Assembly: GCA_021776025.1 (NCBI GenBank)
Contig: JAJFGR010000007.1
Span: forward strand, 372,001-436,000
Length of the DNA: 64,000 bases
Direction: 5' to 3'
Origin: Alphaproteobacteria bacterium
GTDB lineage: Bacteria > Pseudomonadota > Alphaproteobacteria > Micavibrionales > Micavibrionaceae
The translations under genes were made by a program, and so were the position numbers. The notes under the pieces were generated by a model that had not been told where the DNA came from, did no database searches, and saw nothing but the letters and a program-made list of their open reading frames with translations. This document shows positions 43,674 to 52,403 of the stretch, in pieces. The stretch's first letter is position 1. The number at the start of each line of letters is the position of its first letter.

Positions 43674-46600
43674 ATGAATCACTTTGTGCATTTGCATGTG
43701 CACTCGGCCTATTCTTTGGCGGAGGGTGCAATCAAGGTTAAAGACCTTGTTAAACGCTGCGTGGCTGAAAAAATGCCCGCCGTAGCGGTTACTGATTCCA
43801 ATAACATGTTTGGGGCGATGGAGTTTGCAATTGAGGCGGCTGAAAAGGGTGTGCAGCCTATTTTGGGTGCGCAGGTGCTTTATACGGAAGATGAGCATCA
43901 GCTGGTGTTGTTGGCGCAGGATGAGCAGGGTTACCGTAACCTCTGCCGTTTGCTTTCTGATGCCTATATGGACGGTGAAGAGACGCAGGTGGTGATTACC
44001 AAAGAAGAGCTTACATTATATTCGGATGGACTTATATGCCTCTCAGGTGGGTCAAAGGGGCCAGTCAATCATTATTTGTTTCACAAGCAAGATGATAAAG
44101 CTGAACAGGAGTTTTTGTATTTAAAAGAATGTTTTACGGGGCGTTTTTATAGTGAAATACAAAGACATGGCTGGGCCGAGGAGGAGCAAACAGAAGAGGC
44201 TCTCATTGAGCTGGCTTACAAGCATGATGTGCCTTTGGTTGCGACGAATGATTGTTATTTTTTGGATAGAAAGGCGCATGAGGCGCATGATGCTCTGCTG
44301 TGTATCTCTGGGGGGCGCTATGTCACGGAAGAAGATCGGCGGAAAGTCACCCCTGAACATTATTTGAAATCTGCCAAAGAGATGGAAAAGTTGTTCGAGG
44401 ATTTGCCCGAAGCTATAGCCAATACCAGCGTGATCGCGCAGCGCTGTTCGTATTTACTTGCGCCAATAGAGCCTATTCTTCCCGCCTTTCAAACCGAAGA
44501 AGGGCGCAGCGAGTTTGACGAGCTTAAGGCGCAGGCTGAAGAGGGCCTTAAATGGAGGATGGAGAATTTTGTTTCTAGAAAGCCGGGAGATGCAGACGAA
44601 AAAGCTTATTTTGAACGGTTAGAATTTGAGCTGGGTGTTATCAAGGATATGGGCTTTCCGGGGTATTTTCTGATCGTTTCGGACTTTATTAAATGGGCGA
44701 AAGAGCAAGATATTCCTGTGGGTCCGGGACGGGGGTCCGGCGGCGGCTCTGTTGTGGCTTGGGCTTTGAAGATTACTGACCTTGACCCGCTTGAGCTTAA
44801 TTTGCTCTTTGAGCGTTTCCTGAACCCTGAGCGCGTGTCCATGCCCGACTTTGATATCGATTTTTGTCAGGATCGCCGGGAAGAGGTTATTCAATACGTA
44901 CAGGCGAAATATGGCCGTGACCGCGTTGCGCAGATTATTACGTTTGGGAAATTGCAGGCCCGCGCTGTGGTGCGCGATGTGGGTCGGGTTTTGCAGATGT
45001 CTTACGGGCAGGTGGATCGGCTGGCCAAGCTCATTCCGAATAACCCTGCCAATCCGCTGACGTTGCAGGAAGCGCTTGATGGTGACCCGGACTTACGGTT
45101 GGAAATTAAGAAGGATGAGAATTCTGTCAAGCTTATCGACATTGCCTTGCAGCTTGAAGGGCTTTATCGCCACGCCTCCACCCATGCGGCGGGTGTGGTG
45201 ATTGGTGATCGTCCGCTGCATGAGCTTGTGCCGCTCTACCGCGACCCACGATCCGACATGCCGGTGACGCAGTTCAACATGAAATATGTGGAGCAAGCAG
45301 GCCTCGTTAAATTCGACTTTTTGGGCCTGAAAACTATGACCGTGATTCACAAGGCGGTGCAGATGATTAAAGAGAATAAGGGCGTTGAGATTAAGGTGCT
45401 TGAGCTTCCCTTTGATGATGAAAAGACCTTCGACATGCTGAAGGTTGGAAACAGTGTCGGGGTTTTTCAGGTGGAGAGTACCGGGATGCGTGATCTTGGC
45501 AAGCAAATCGGGATTAGTAACCTGGAAGAGCTTTTGGCTGTGATTGCCCTGTTCCGCCCGGGTCCGATGGAAAATATTCCGGTTTATCTCAAAAATGTTA
45601 AGCACCCTGAAGATATTGATTACATGCATGAAAAGCTCAAGCCCATTACGGAAGACACGTACGGGGTGATGATTTATCAGGAGCAGGTTATGCAGGCGGC
45701 GCAGGTTCTGGCGGGCTATACGCTTGGCGGCGCGGACCTTCTTCGCCGGGCCATGGGTAAGAAAATTCAAGCCGAAATGGATGCGCAGCGCGAGATGTTC
45801 GTTAAAGGGGCAAAAGACTGCAACGATATTCCCAAAGAGCAAGCAAACCATATTTTCGACCAGATTGCGGCGTTCGCGGGGTATGGCTTTAACAAAGCAC
45901 ACACGGCCGGTTATGGGTTGGTGTCGTATTGGACCGCCTGGCTGAAAGCTAATTATCCTTTAGAGTTTATGGCGGCTTCCATGACGCTTGATTTAGGGAA
46001 CACGGACAAGCTCAGCGTGTTTAAACAGGATCTTGACCGGATGGGTGTGGAGCTGATGCAGCCGGATATTAATAAATCCCATCCAGACTTTGTGGTTGAA
46101 GAGGATGGTATTCGCTATGCTTTGGCCGCGCTGAAAGGCGTGGGTGAGGTGGCGATGGAGAGTTTGATTGAGGAGCGGGAGGCCAACGGCCCGTATGCTT
46201 CGATCGAGGATTATGCTTCACGGCTCAATTATAAAGCGATGAATAAGCGTCAGCTTGAAGGCCTTGCGGCCGCCGGGGGGTTTGACAGCCTCAGCCCTAA
46301 CCGGGCGCAGATGGTGGCGGCGGGTGAAATTATCCTGCGTCACGCACAGAGCTTGGCGGATGAGCGGGAAGCCGGACAGGAAAGCCTGTTTGGTGGGCCG
46401 GAAGAAGGCTCAGGTCTTGGTATGCCGGATCTGCCGGGTGTTCCGCAGTGGGATCAACTCGAACAGCTTGCCCGGGAATTTAAAGCTGTCGGGTTTTATC
46501 TTTCTGCGCATCCGCTTGATAGCCGTGAAAAACAATTCGAGAATTTACGCATTTCATCTTATGTGCATGTTGAAGAGGCTTTACAGGAATTGCCGATGGC

Positions 46601-47081
46601 GAAGTTCCAGATGGCCGGGGTGCTCCTGAAAAAGCAGGAGAAAATATCGCAAAAGGGTAATAAATATGCCTTCCTGCAGCTTTCCGACCCGACGGGGATA
46701 TTTGAGGTGACGTTGTTTTCGGAGATGCTGGTGGGAGCCCGGGATTATCTTGTGCCCGGGAATGCGCTTTTATTGGGTGTTGAGGCTGAGCAGCGCGAAG
46801 ACCAGATCCGCTTTACCTGTACACGGATTGAGCCATTGGAAGGGGCGCTGGAGAACAAAATCCGGGAAATTACGATTGAGATGGACCGCGCCGCCCCTGC
46901 GCATGAACTTAAGAAGTTTCTGGATATTGAGGGACAAGGTAATAGTGTGATTAACATGCATATTCGAGTCGATAATAAGCGCATTGTGCAAATCCAACTT
47001 CCCGGACGATGGAATTTGAGTGCGCAAGCCCGTAATATTATCCGCACGCAAGAGGGTGTTCAGGAAATATCTGAAGCGTAA
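43674..47081 (+). CDS. dnaE: DNA polymerase III alpha subunit
   Basis: Replicative polymerase catalytic subunit, 1135 residues. Domains in order: PHP (HLHVHSAYSLAEGAIK), palm with the catalytic aspartates in PDFDIDFCQ (about residues 395-403) and the third in the following region, fingers, helix-hairpin-helix (about 830-880) and OB fold near 990-1060. Normal length for DnaE1. Preceded by 136 bases without a gene, where I could not fix a promoter. Confidence 0.97.
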   Translation: MNHFVHLHVHSAYSLAEGAIKVKDLVKRCVAEKMPAVAVTDSNNMFGAMEFAIEAAEKGVQPILGAQVLYTEDEHQLVLLAQDEQGYRNLCRLLSDAYMDGEETQVVITKEELTLYSDGLICLSGGSKGPVNHYLFHKQDDKAEQEFLYLKECFTGRFYSEIQRHGWAEEEQTEEALIELAYKHDVPLVATNDCYFLDRKAHEAHDALLCISGGRYVTEEDRRKVTPEHYLKSAKEMEKLFEDLPEAIANTSVIAQRCSYLLAPIEPILPAFQTEEGRSEFDELKAQAEEGLKWRMENFVSRKPGDADEKAYFERLEFELGVIKDMGFPGYFLIVSDFIKWAKEQDIPVGPGRGSGGGSVVAWALKITDLDPLELNLLFERFLNPERVSMPDFDIDFCQDRREEVIQYVQAKYGRDRVAQIITFGKLQARAVVRDVGRVLQMSYGQVDRLAKLIPNNPANPLTLQEALDGDPDLRLEIKKDENSVKLIDIALQLEGLYRHASTHAAGVVIGDRPLHELVPLYRDPRSDMPVTQFNMKYVEQAGLVKFDFLGLKTMTVIHKAVQMIKENKGVEIKVLELPFDDEKTFDMLKVGNSVGVFQVESTGMRDLGKQIGISNLEELLAVIALFRPGPMENIPVYLKNVKHPEDIDYMHEKLKPITEDTYGVMIYQEQVMQAAQVLAGYTLGGADLLRRAMGKKIQAEMDAQREMFVKGAKDCNDIPKEQANHIFDQIAAFAGYGFNKAHTAGYGLVSYWTAWLKANYPLEFMAASMTLDLGNTDKLSVFKQDLDRMGVELMQPDINKSHPDFVVEEDGIRYALAALKGVGEVAMESLIEEREANGPYASIEDYASRLNYKAMNKRQLEGLAAAGGFDSLSPNRAQMVAAGEIILRHAQSLADEREAGQESLFGGPEEGSGLGMPDLPGVPQWDQLEQLAREFKAVGFYLSAHPLDSREKQFENLRISSYVHVEEALQELPMAKFQMAGVLLKKQEKISQKGNKYAFLQLSDPTGIFEVTLFSEMLVGARDYLVPGNALLLGVEAEQREDQIRFTCTRIEPLEGALENKIREITIEMDRAAPAHELKKFLDIEGQGNSVINMHIRVDNKRIVQIQLPGRWNLSAQARNIIRTQEGVQEISEA

Positions 47082-47088
47082 AAACCTC

Positions 47089-47117
47089 TTGCAATCCCCT
47101 AAAAACAACCGTATAAA
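47089..47117 (+). promoter_or_regulatory. rpsB-tsf promoter
   Basis: TTGCAA (47089-47094), 17-base spacer, TATAAA (47112-47117), eight bases after the dnaE stop. It gives a leader of about 105 bases. Confidence 0.65.
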
Positions 47118-47123
47118 CCGCAG

Positions 47124-47230
47124 CATCGCTCAATAGTTGAGTGAAATTCACATGTGAGTTCCTAAACCAGTGTTTTTAGAAAAACCAAGGCTCACAGAGG
47201 TATTAACTGGATATAAAAAGGAGAATAGCT
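47124..47230 (+). promoter_or_regulatory. Structured rpsB leader
   Basis: Possible pairings: CTCAA-TAG-TTGAG (47129-47141), TGTGAG (47153-47158) with CTCACA (47191-47196), and CCAGT (47167-47171) with ACTGG (47206-47210); the last two cannot both form without a pseudoknot. S2 autoregulation through its leader is known in gammaproteobacteria; here it is only a suggestion. AAAGGAG (47217-47223) is the ribosome binding site. Confidence 0.35.
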
Positions 47231-48208
47231 ATGGCTATGCCAGAATTCACTATGCGTCAATTGCTCGAAGCGGGCGTTCACTTTGGCCACCACACACGTC
47301 GTTGGAACCCTAAAATGCGCGAATACATCTTTGGTGTTCGTAATGGTGTTCATATCATCGACCTTCAACAAACTGCACCTTTGCTGAATGATGCGTTGAA
47401 AAATATTCGTGACATCGTTGCGAATGGTGGGCGTGTTTTGTTTGTTGGGACAAAGCGTCAGGCGCGTGACAAGATTGCGGAAAGCGCTAAACGCAGTGGT
47501 CAATACTATGTGAACCACCGTTGGCTCGGCGGAATGATGACCAACTGGAATACAATTTCCAAGTCTATCAGCCGTTTGCGCGCGCTTACGGATATTCTTG
47601 CCAGCGATGAAGAAAAAGCGCTTCGTACGAAGAAAGAGCTTTTGATGTTAACGCGCGAATATACCAAGCTCGAGATGTCTTTGGGCGGAATTAAGGATAT
47701 GGGTGGTCAACCAGATGCTTTGTTTATTCTGGATGTAAGCTCTGAAGATATTGCGGTGAAAGAAGCCAACAAGCTTGGTATTCCTGTGTTTGCCGTTGTT
47801 GATACGAATTCAGACCCTGACGGCGTTGATCATATTATCCCTGGTAATGATGATGCGCTGCGCGCGATCGACTTGTATTGTGATCTGGTTGCGGATGCTG
47901 TGCTTGACGGCCTTCAGGCTGAAGTGGCTTCATCTAAAGCTGATCCGGGCGCTGCTGAAGAGGTTCATGTTAACCTTCCTAACAGCAAGGCTCCTAAAGG
48001 CGCGCAAAAAGCGGAGAAAAAAGTAAAAGATGCAGAGCCTGAAACGTTGACTCCGGGCGAACAAGCGAAGCTGGATGCGGAAAAGAAGAAAAAACCTGCG
48101 AAAAAGGCTGAAAAGAAGAGCGCTGACAAAAAGTCTTCTGAAAAAAAGTCCGCTGAGGATGCCGCTAATGAAGCTGCAGAAGAGACGAAAAAACAAGCAA
48201 CAGCTTAA
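47231..48208 (+). CDS. rpsB: Small ribosomal subunit protein S2 (bS1-anchoring), extended
   Basis: Essential 30S protein that anchors S1. The S2 core ([28 protein letters not shown] through [23 protein letters not shown] to about residue 230) is standard. After it comes a tail of about 90 residues rich in Lys, Ala and Glu ([19 protein letters not shown] and on), making 325 residues against about 240-260 in most bacteria. rpsB-tsf is universal. Sequence is split here only for description; the gene is intact. Confidence 0.97.
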   Translation: MAMPEFTMRQLLEAGVHFGHHTRRWNPKMREYIFGVRNGVHIIDLQQTAPLLNDALKNIRDIVANGGRVLFVGTKRQARDKIAESAKRSGQYYVNHRWLGGMMTNWNTISKSISRLRALTDILASDEEKALRTKKELLMLTREYTKLEMSLGGIKDMGGQPDALFILDVSSEDIAVKEANKLGIPVFAVVDTNSDPDGVDHIIPGNDDALRAIDLYCDLVADAVLDGLQAEVASSKADPGAAEEVHVNLPNSKAPKGAQKAEKKVKDAEPETLTPGEQAKLDAEKKKKPAKKAEKKSADKKSSEKKSAEDAANEAAEETKKQATA

Positions 48209-48246
48209 TTTTCTTAATTTAACACATTAATATAAGGACGATTGTT

Positions 48247-49164
48247 ATGGCTGAGATTACAGCATCAAACGTAAAAGCACTCCGTGAAAAAACCGGCGCC
48301 GGCATGATGGATGCCAAAAAAGCGTTGGTTGAAAACGATGGAGACATGGACGCGGCCGTTGATTGGCTGCGGACCAAAGGTCTAGCGAAAGCAGCTAAGA
48401 AATCAGGCCGGGTGGCCGCTGAAGGTCTTGTGGCTGTTGTGACAGACGGCACGAAAGGTGCGGTTGTTGAGATCAACTCAGAGACTGACTTTGTAAGCCG
48501 GAATGAAGAATTTCAAGGCTTTGTTAAGAATGTAGCTCAAATCTCTTTGGGTGTGAGTAATGCTGAAGAACTGGCTGCTGCCGATATGGGTGGTAAACCT
48601 GTTTCTGAAAACCTTACAGATCTTATTTCCAAGATTGGTGAGAATATGACGCTGCGCCGCAGCGCCTCTATAGAGGTTTCAAAAGGTGCAGTGATTGCCT
48701 ATGTGCACGGCGCTTTGGCTGATGGCCTTGGTAAAATTGGCGTGTTGGTTGCTCTGGAATCTGACGCTTCTGCTGATGCTCTCCAAGCTTTGGGTAAACA
48801 AATTGCAATGCATGTTGCGGCTGCTAACCCGCAGTTCCTTGACGCCAGTTCCGTCGATTCTGCTGTTGCCGAGCGTGAAAAGAACGTGTTGGTTGAGCAA
48901 GCTAAAGCTGAAGGTAAGCCTCAGGATATTGCCGAGAGGATGGTTCAGGGCCGTATGCAGAAATTCTTTAAAGAAATCTGCTTAGTTGATCAAATCTTCG
49001 TGATTGATGGCGAAACCAAGATTGCCGACGTTATTGCCAATGCCGGTAAAGAGGCGGGCAGCGAGATCAAGCTTACTGGTTTCCTCCGTTTCCAGCTGGG
49101 TGATGGTATCGAAAAGGAAGAAGAGGACTTTGCGGCTGAAGTTAATAAGGTTGCGAACGCTTAA
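48247..49164 (+). CDS. tsf: Elongation factor Ts
   Basis: Guanine nucleotide exchange factor for EF-Tu. The 305 residues start AEITASNVKALREKTGAGMM and contain the signature EINSETDFVSRN (about residue 77), the core of EF-Tu contact. Normal length. The ATAAGGACG upstream gives its ribosome binding site. Confidence 0.97.
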   Translation: MAEITASNVKALREKTGAGMMDAKKALVENDGDMDAAVDWLRTKGLAKAAKKSGRVAAEGLVAVVTDGTKGAVVEINSETDFVSRNEEFQGFVKNVAQISLGVSNAEELAAADMGGKPVSENLTDLISKIGENMTLRRSASIEVSKGAVIAYVHGALADGLGKIGVLVALESDASADALQALGKQIAMHVAAANPQFLDASSVDSAVAEREKNVLVEQAKAEGKPQDIAERMVQGRMQKFFKEICLVDQIFVIDGETKIADVIANAGKEAGSEIKLTGFLRFQLGDGIEKEEEDFAAEVNKVANA

Positions 49165-49188
49165 TTTTTAGCTTTACTTTTTATGTAA

Positions 49189-49194
49189 TATAAT
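49189..49194 (+). promoter_or_regulatory. Strong -10 box upstream of the 49234 gene
   Basis: A perfect TATAAT, with only a weak -35 (TTTAGC, 16 bases upstream). Transcription from it would begin at about 49200-49202, exactly where the anti-Shine-Dalgarno arm of the next feature begins. Confidence 0.45.
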
Positions 49195-49199
49195 TTATT

Positions 49200-49226
49200 T
49201 CCTCCTTGAATTCATTTTAAGGAGGA
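49200..49226 (+). promoter_or_regulatory. Hairpin that can hide the Shine-Dalgarno of the next gene
   Basis: TCCTCCTT (49200-49207) is an exact reverse complement of AAGGAGGA (49219-49226), with the 11-base loop GAATTCATTTT. AAGGAGG is a full-consensus ribosome binding site eight bases before the ATG at 49234. In the mRNA the site would be paired, as in translation-controlling hairpins and RNA thermometers. Regulation is inference. Confidence 0.65.
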
Positions 49227-49233
49227 TATTTTT

Positions 49234-49569
49234 ATGTCTGAGCCGCAAACACTGAGAAGCAAGTTTATTCTAAATCCACTTGCCCCCAAACCTACGGATG
49301 GCACTGCTCTGGCAAGGCTTGTGGCCCATTCTGTTGTCGACCAGCCTAATCGTTTTGATGTGAGCATTGAATTTGCAGAAATTTATCATGGCGCAGCTGC
49401 CGTTATGGATGAAGACGGTCCTCGTAGCCATGCAATGACGGCTGATGTTATGGACTTGGCGCCCGAGCTAACGAGGGGACTCACGGTTGAACAGGCTGAA
49501 GCATTAATTGGGACTTTTGAGACAGGTGAGGCTTTTAAGGAGAGCACCCTCACTGCAGAAGCTTTTTAA
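49234..49569 (+). CDS. Small protein of unknown function between tsf and pyrH
   Basis: Function not recognised. The 111 residues have no signal peptide, membrane segment, cysteine or known motif; the composition is soluble and slightly acidic. The consensus ribosome binding site supports expression. It is an insertion in the otherwise conserved tsf-pyrH junction, with its own -10 box and leader hairpin, so it is probably an independent regulated unit. Two hairpins follow it. Confidence 0.7.
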   Translation: MSEPQTLRSKFILNPLAPKPTDGTALARLVAHSVVDQPNRFDVSIEFAEIYHGAAAVMDEDGPRSHAMTADVMDLAPELTRGLTVEQAEALIGTFETGEAFKESTLTAEAF

Positions 49570-49603
49570 GAGTACTTTCCTTTTAAATCTGTAAAAAATC
49601 TAT

Positions 49604-49658
49604 TAGCCGCATGGACATTCTGTGCGGCTACATTTAGATTGGATCAGTTTTACTGATC
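49604..49658 (+). promoter_or_regulatory. Two perfect hairpins upstream of pyrH
   Basis: TAGCCGCA (49604-49611) pairs with TGCGGCTA (49623-49630) around an 11-base loop; an outer AATCTA/TAGATT can extend it. Then GATCAG (49642-49647) pairs with CTGATC (49653-49658) around TTTTA. No T run follows, so they are more likely leader structures or rho-type ends than intrinsic terminators. GGAAG (49659-49663) is the pyrH ribosome binding site, right at the foot of the second hairpin. Confidence 0.55.
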
Positions 49659-49671
49659 GGAAGCCCTTGCT

Positions 49672-50409
49672 ATGAACGCACAAACAGCCAAAGATGATAT
49701 GAAGAATTACAAGCGGGTCATGCTGAAAATGTCCGGTGAGGTTCTTATGGGCGATAAGGAATACGGGCTGGATTCTGAAACGGTTAAGCGTATGGCCGGG
49801 GATATCAAAGAGGTTGTCGATAGTGGCGTTGAGGTTTGTGTTGTTGTTGGCGCGGGGAATATATTTCGCGGTGTGGCCGGTGCAGCTGAAGGAATGGATC
49901 GCACAACAGCCGATTATATGGGGATGCTGGGCATCGTTATAAACGCTTTGGCGTTGCAAAATGCGCTTGAGCATGCCGGGGTGCAAACTCGCGTTCAATC
50001 TGCTATTCGCATGGATTCAATTTGTGAGCCGTATATTCGCAGGCGTGCGATGCGCCACATGGAAAAAGGCCGCGTCGTTATTTTTGCGGCCGGTACCGGG
50101 AACCCTTACTTTACAACGGATACTGCTGGAGCGCTGCGTGCAACGGAGATGGATTGTGATGCGATCTTTAAGGGCACTAAGGTTGATGGGGTTTATTCTG
50201 CGGACCCGGAAAAAGACAAATCAGCCGAGCATTATCCGCATATTACCTTTATGGATGTGCTGACCAAAGATTTGAAAGTGATGGACGCAACGGCGATTTC
50301 ACTGGCGCGGGAAAATGATATTCCAATTATTGTTTTCTCTGTGAAAGAGAAGGGCAATTTTGCTAAGGTCGTGAATTCCGAGGGTAAATTCACAATTGTG
50401 ACGAATTAA
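49672..50409 (+). CDS. pyrH: Uridylate kinase
   Basis: Phosphorylates UMP to UDP; hexameric and allosterically controlled in bacteria. The 245 residues have [25 protein letters not shown], and [17 protein letters not shown], with the UMP-site D in [13 protein letters not shown]. The start at 49672 follows GGAAG by eight bases; the core begins at MKNYKRV ten residues later. Frr follows after 10 bases. Confidence 0.96.
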   Translation: MNAQTAKDDMKNYKRVMLKMSGEVLMGDKEYGLDSETVKRMAGDIKEVVDSGVEVCVVVGAGNIFRGVAGAAEGMDRTTADYMGMLGIVINALALQNALEHAGVQTRVQSAIRMDSICEPYIRRRAMRHMEKGRVVIFAAGTGNPYFTTDTAGALRATEMDCDAIFKGTKVDGVYSADPEKDKSAEHYPHITFMDVLTKDLKVMDATAISLARENDIPIIVFSVKEKGNFAKVVNSEGKFTIVTN

Positions 50410-50419
50410 GGATTAAAAA

Positions 50420-50962
50420 ATGTCTTACGATAAAAATGAGATAAAGCGCCGGATGGATGGGGCGCTTGAGAATTTAGCTAAGGAGTTTGGCGGGCTTCGT
50501 ACCGGCCGAGCATCGGCTAGTTTGCTGGACCCCGTTGTTGTCGAAGTTTACGGCAGCAAGATGCCGCTTAATCAGGTGGGAACGGTCAGTGTGCCGGAGC
50601 CGCGGATGTTGTCCGTGCAGGTTTGGGATGCTGGTAACGTTAAGGCCACCGAGAAAGCCATTCGCGATGCTGGGCTTGGTCTTAATCCGATGCCCGAGGG
50701 GGCTAATATTCGCATTCCTATTCCTGATTTGAATGAAGAGCGCCGCGCAGAGCTGACCAAAGTGGCCGGGAAATATGCAGAAAGTGCACGTATATCGATC
50801 CGTAATGTGCGTAAAGACGGTATGGACGCGGTTAAAAAAGAGAATTTGCCGGAAGATGAGCAGAAACGTCTAGAGGGCGAAGTTCAAAAAATGACGGACG
50901 AGGCGACTAAAAGAGTAGATGATGGTTTGTCCGATAAAGAAAAAGACATTATGACCGTTTAG
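50420..50962 (+). CDS. frr: Ribosome recycling factor
   Basis: With EF-G it splits post-termination ribosomes. The 180-residue protein has the family N terminus ([24 protein letters not shown]) and C-terminal helix ([16 protein letters not shown]). Slightly shorter than 185 but complete. Confidence 0.97.
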   Translation: MSYDKNEIKRRMDGALENLAKEFGGLRTGRASASLLDPVVVEVYGSKMPLNQVGTVSVPEPRMLSVQVWDAGNVKATEKAIRDAGLGLNPMPEGANIRIPIPDLNEERRAELTKVAGKYAESARISIRNVRKDGMDAVKKENLPEDEQKRLEGEVQKMTDEATKRVDDGLSDKEKDIMTV

Positions 50963-50978
50963 GTTTTACTTTAAAAAA

Positions 50979-51707
50979 ATGCAACAAATATCAGAAAATA
51001 AAGAATTAAAACATGTTGCCATTATCATGGATGGTAATGGGCGGTGGGCGGCGGCCCGCGGTTTGCCGCGAACAGCTGGGCATAAGCAAGGCGCGGAATC
51101 TGTGCGCCGGGTGGTCAAAGCTGCCGGTGAATTGGGCGTGGAGTATCTGACACTGTTCGGCTTTTCTTCTGAAAATTGGAAACGTCCGGAAGGTGAGATT
51201 AAGGATTTGATGAATCTGCTGCGGTTTTATTTACGCGGGGAAACAGCGGAGCTGCATAAAAATGGTGTACGCCTGCGCGTAATTGGTGATCGCAGCGGGT
51301 TTGATGCGGATATTGTGCGGATGATCGAAAATGCGGAAGAACTGACCGAAGATAATACCGAAATTACGGTCGTGATTGCGCTGAATTACGGCGGGCGAAA
51401 CGATATTCTCCATGCCGCGCATCGGTTGCATATGGCGCATTTGGGGCAAAAGCTGGAATTTGAAACAGTGGAAGCGCAATTCCCCGGCTTTCTAATGACC
51501 GAAGGCGTGCCAGACCCTGATCTTCTCATCCGCACCAGCGGTGAGCAACGTATTAGCAACTTCTTGCTCTGGCAATGTGCCTATAGCGAGTTTGTTTTTA
51601 CAGACACGCTTTGGCCTGATTTTTCGAAAGAAGACCTCAGGTTGGCGATGGAAGAGTTTTCAGGCCGTGAGCGCCGTTTTGGCGCTGTGCAGCAGTCTGA
51701 AGGGTAG
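50979..51707 (+). CDS. uppS: Undecaprenyl diphosphate synthase
   Basis: cis-Prenyltransferase making the C55 carrier for peptidoglycan and O-antigen. The substrate-binding IIMDGNGRWAAARGLPRTAGH is near residue 16, LTLFGFSSENWKRP near 60, and DLLIRTSGEQRISNFLLWQ near 180. 242 residues. Confidence 0.96.
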   Translation: MQQISENKELKHVAIIMDGNGRWAAARGLPRTAGHKQGAESVRRVVKAAGELGVEYLTLFGFSSENWKRPEGEIKDLMNLLRFYLRGETAELHKNGVRLRVIGDRSGFDADIVRMIENAEELTEDNTEITVVIALNYGGRNDILHAAHRLHMAHLGQKLEFETVEAQFPGFLMTEGVPDPDLLIRTSGEQRISNFLLWQCAYSEFVFTDTLWPDFSKEDLRLAMEEFSGRERRFGAVQQSEG

Positions 51708-51713
51708 GGATCT

Positions 51714-52400
51714 GTGGGTAAACTGAACCTCCAATCTTTGCAAGAACGCACATTTTCAGCCCTGATCATGATCCCTGTTGTGCTGTTTGCGGTTGTCTGG
51801 GGCGGCATTCCTTTTTATTTGATGATTATTGCTCTTGCCGGCATTTCCTTACATGAGTGGGTTTCTATGGCACGGCGCACAGAGAGTGCGGCTTTGCACA
51901 GTATTTGGGGCAGTGTTTATATTCTGATCGGGTTTTTGTTTTGTGTATTGCTCCGTGAAGATCAAGGCTTTAGTGCGGCTGTGCTATTTTTGCTGATGGT
52001 TTGGGCCGCGGATATTGGGGCTTATTTTGTCGGGAAGTATTTTGGTGGACCGAAAATGGCACCAACAATCAGCCCTAATAAAACATGGGCAGGACTTGGC
52101 GGTGGCTGCGATTTTGCGGGCGTAGCAGCGGTTTTGTATTTTTCTTTTAATCTGTTGATTAGCCCGGAAGCGGTGTTTAGCTGGTGGATGATTTTTTTGG
52201 TGTTTATTTTGGGTGTTCTAATTGCGCTTGCCGGGCAGGGTGGTGATTTGATTATCTCGCTCATGAAACGTAAAACAGGGGTTAAGGACACGGGGTCGCT
52301 TATCCCCGGGCATGGCGGTTTGTTGGACAGGATTGATTCCATGCTGTTGGCGGCACCTGTTTTTTATATTCTGTTTTCACTTTTCTCTATAGATCTTTAG
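51714..52400 (+). CDS. cdsA: Phosphatidate cytidylyltransferase
   Basis: Integral membrane enzyme forming CDP-diacylglycerol. About six transmembrane helices, the metal-binding SPNKTWAGLGGG and the C-terminal signature KRKTGVKDTGSLIPGHGG-L-LDRIDS. 228 residues, somewhat short. Start is GTG at 51714 after AGGGATCT. Confidence 0.94.
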   Translation: MGKLNLQSLQERTFSALIMIPVVLFAVVWGGIPFYLMIIALAGISLHEWVSMARRTESAALHSIWGSVYILIGFLFCVLLREDQGFSAAVLFLLMVWAADIGAYFVGKYFGGPKMAPTISPNKTWAGLGGGCDFAGVAAVLYFSFNLLISPEAVFSWWMIFLVFILGVLIALAGQGGDLIISLMKRKTGVKDTGSLIPGHGGLLDRIDSMLLAAPVFYILFSLFSIDL

Positions 52401-52403
52401 GTT

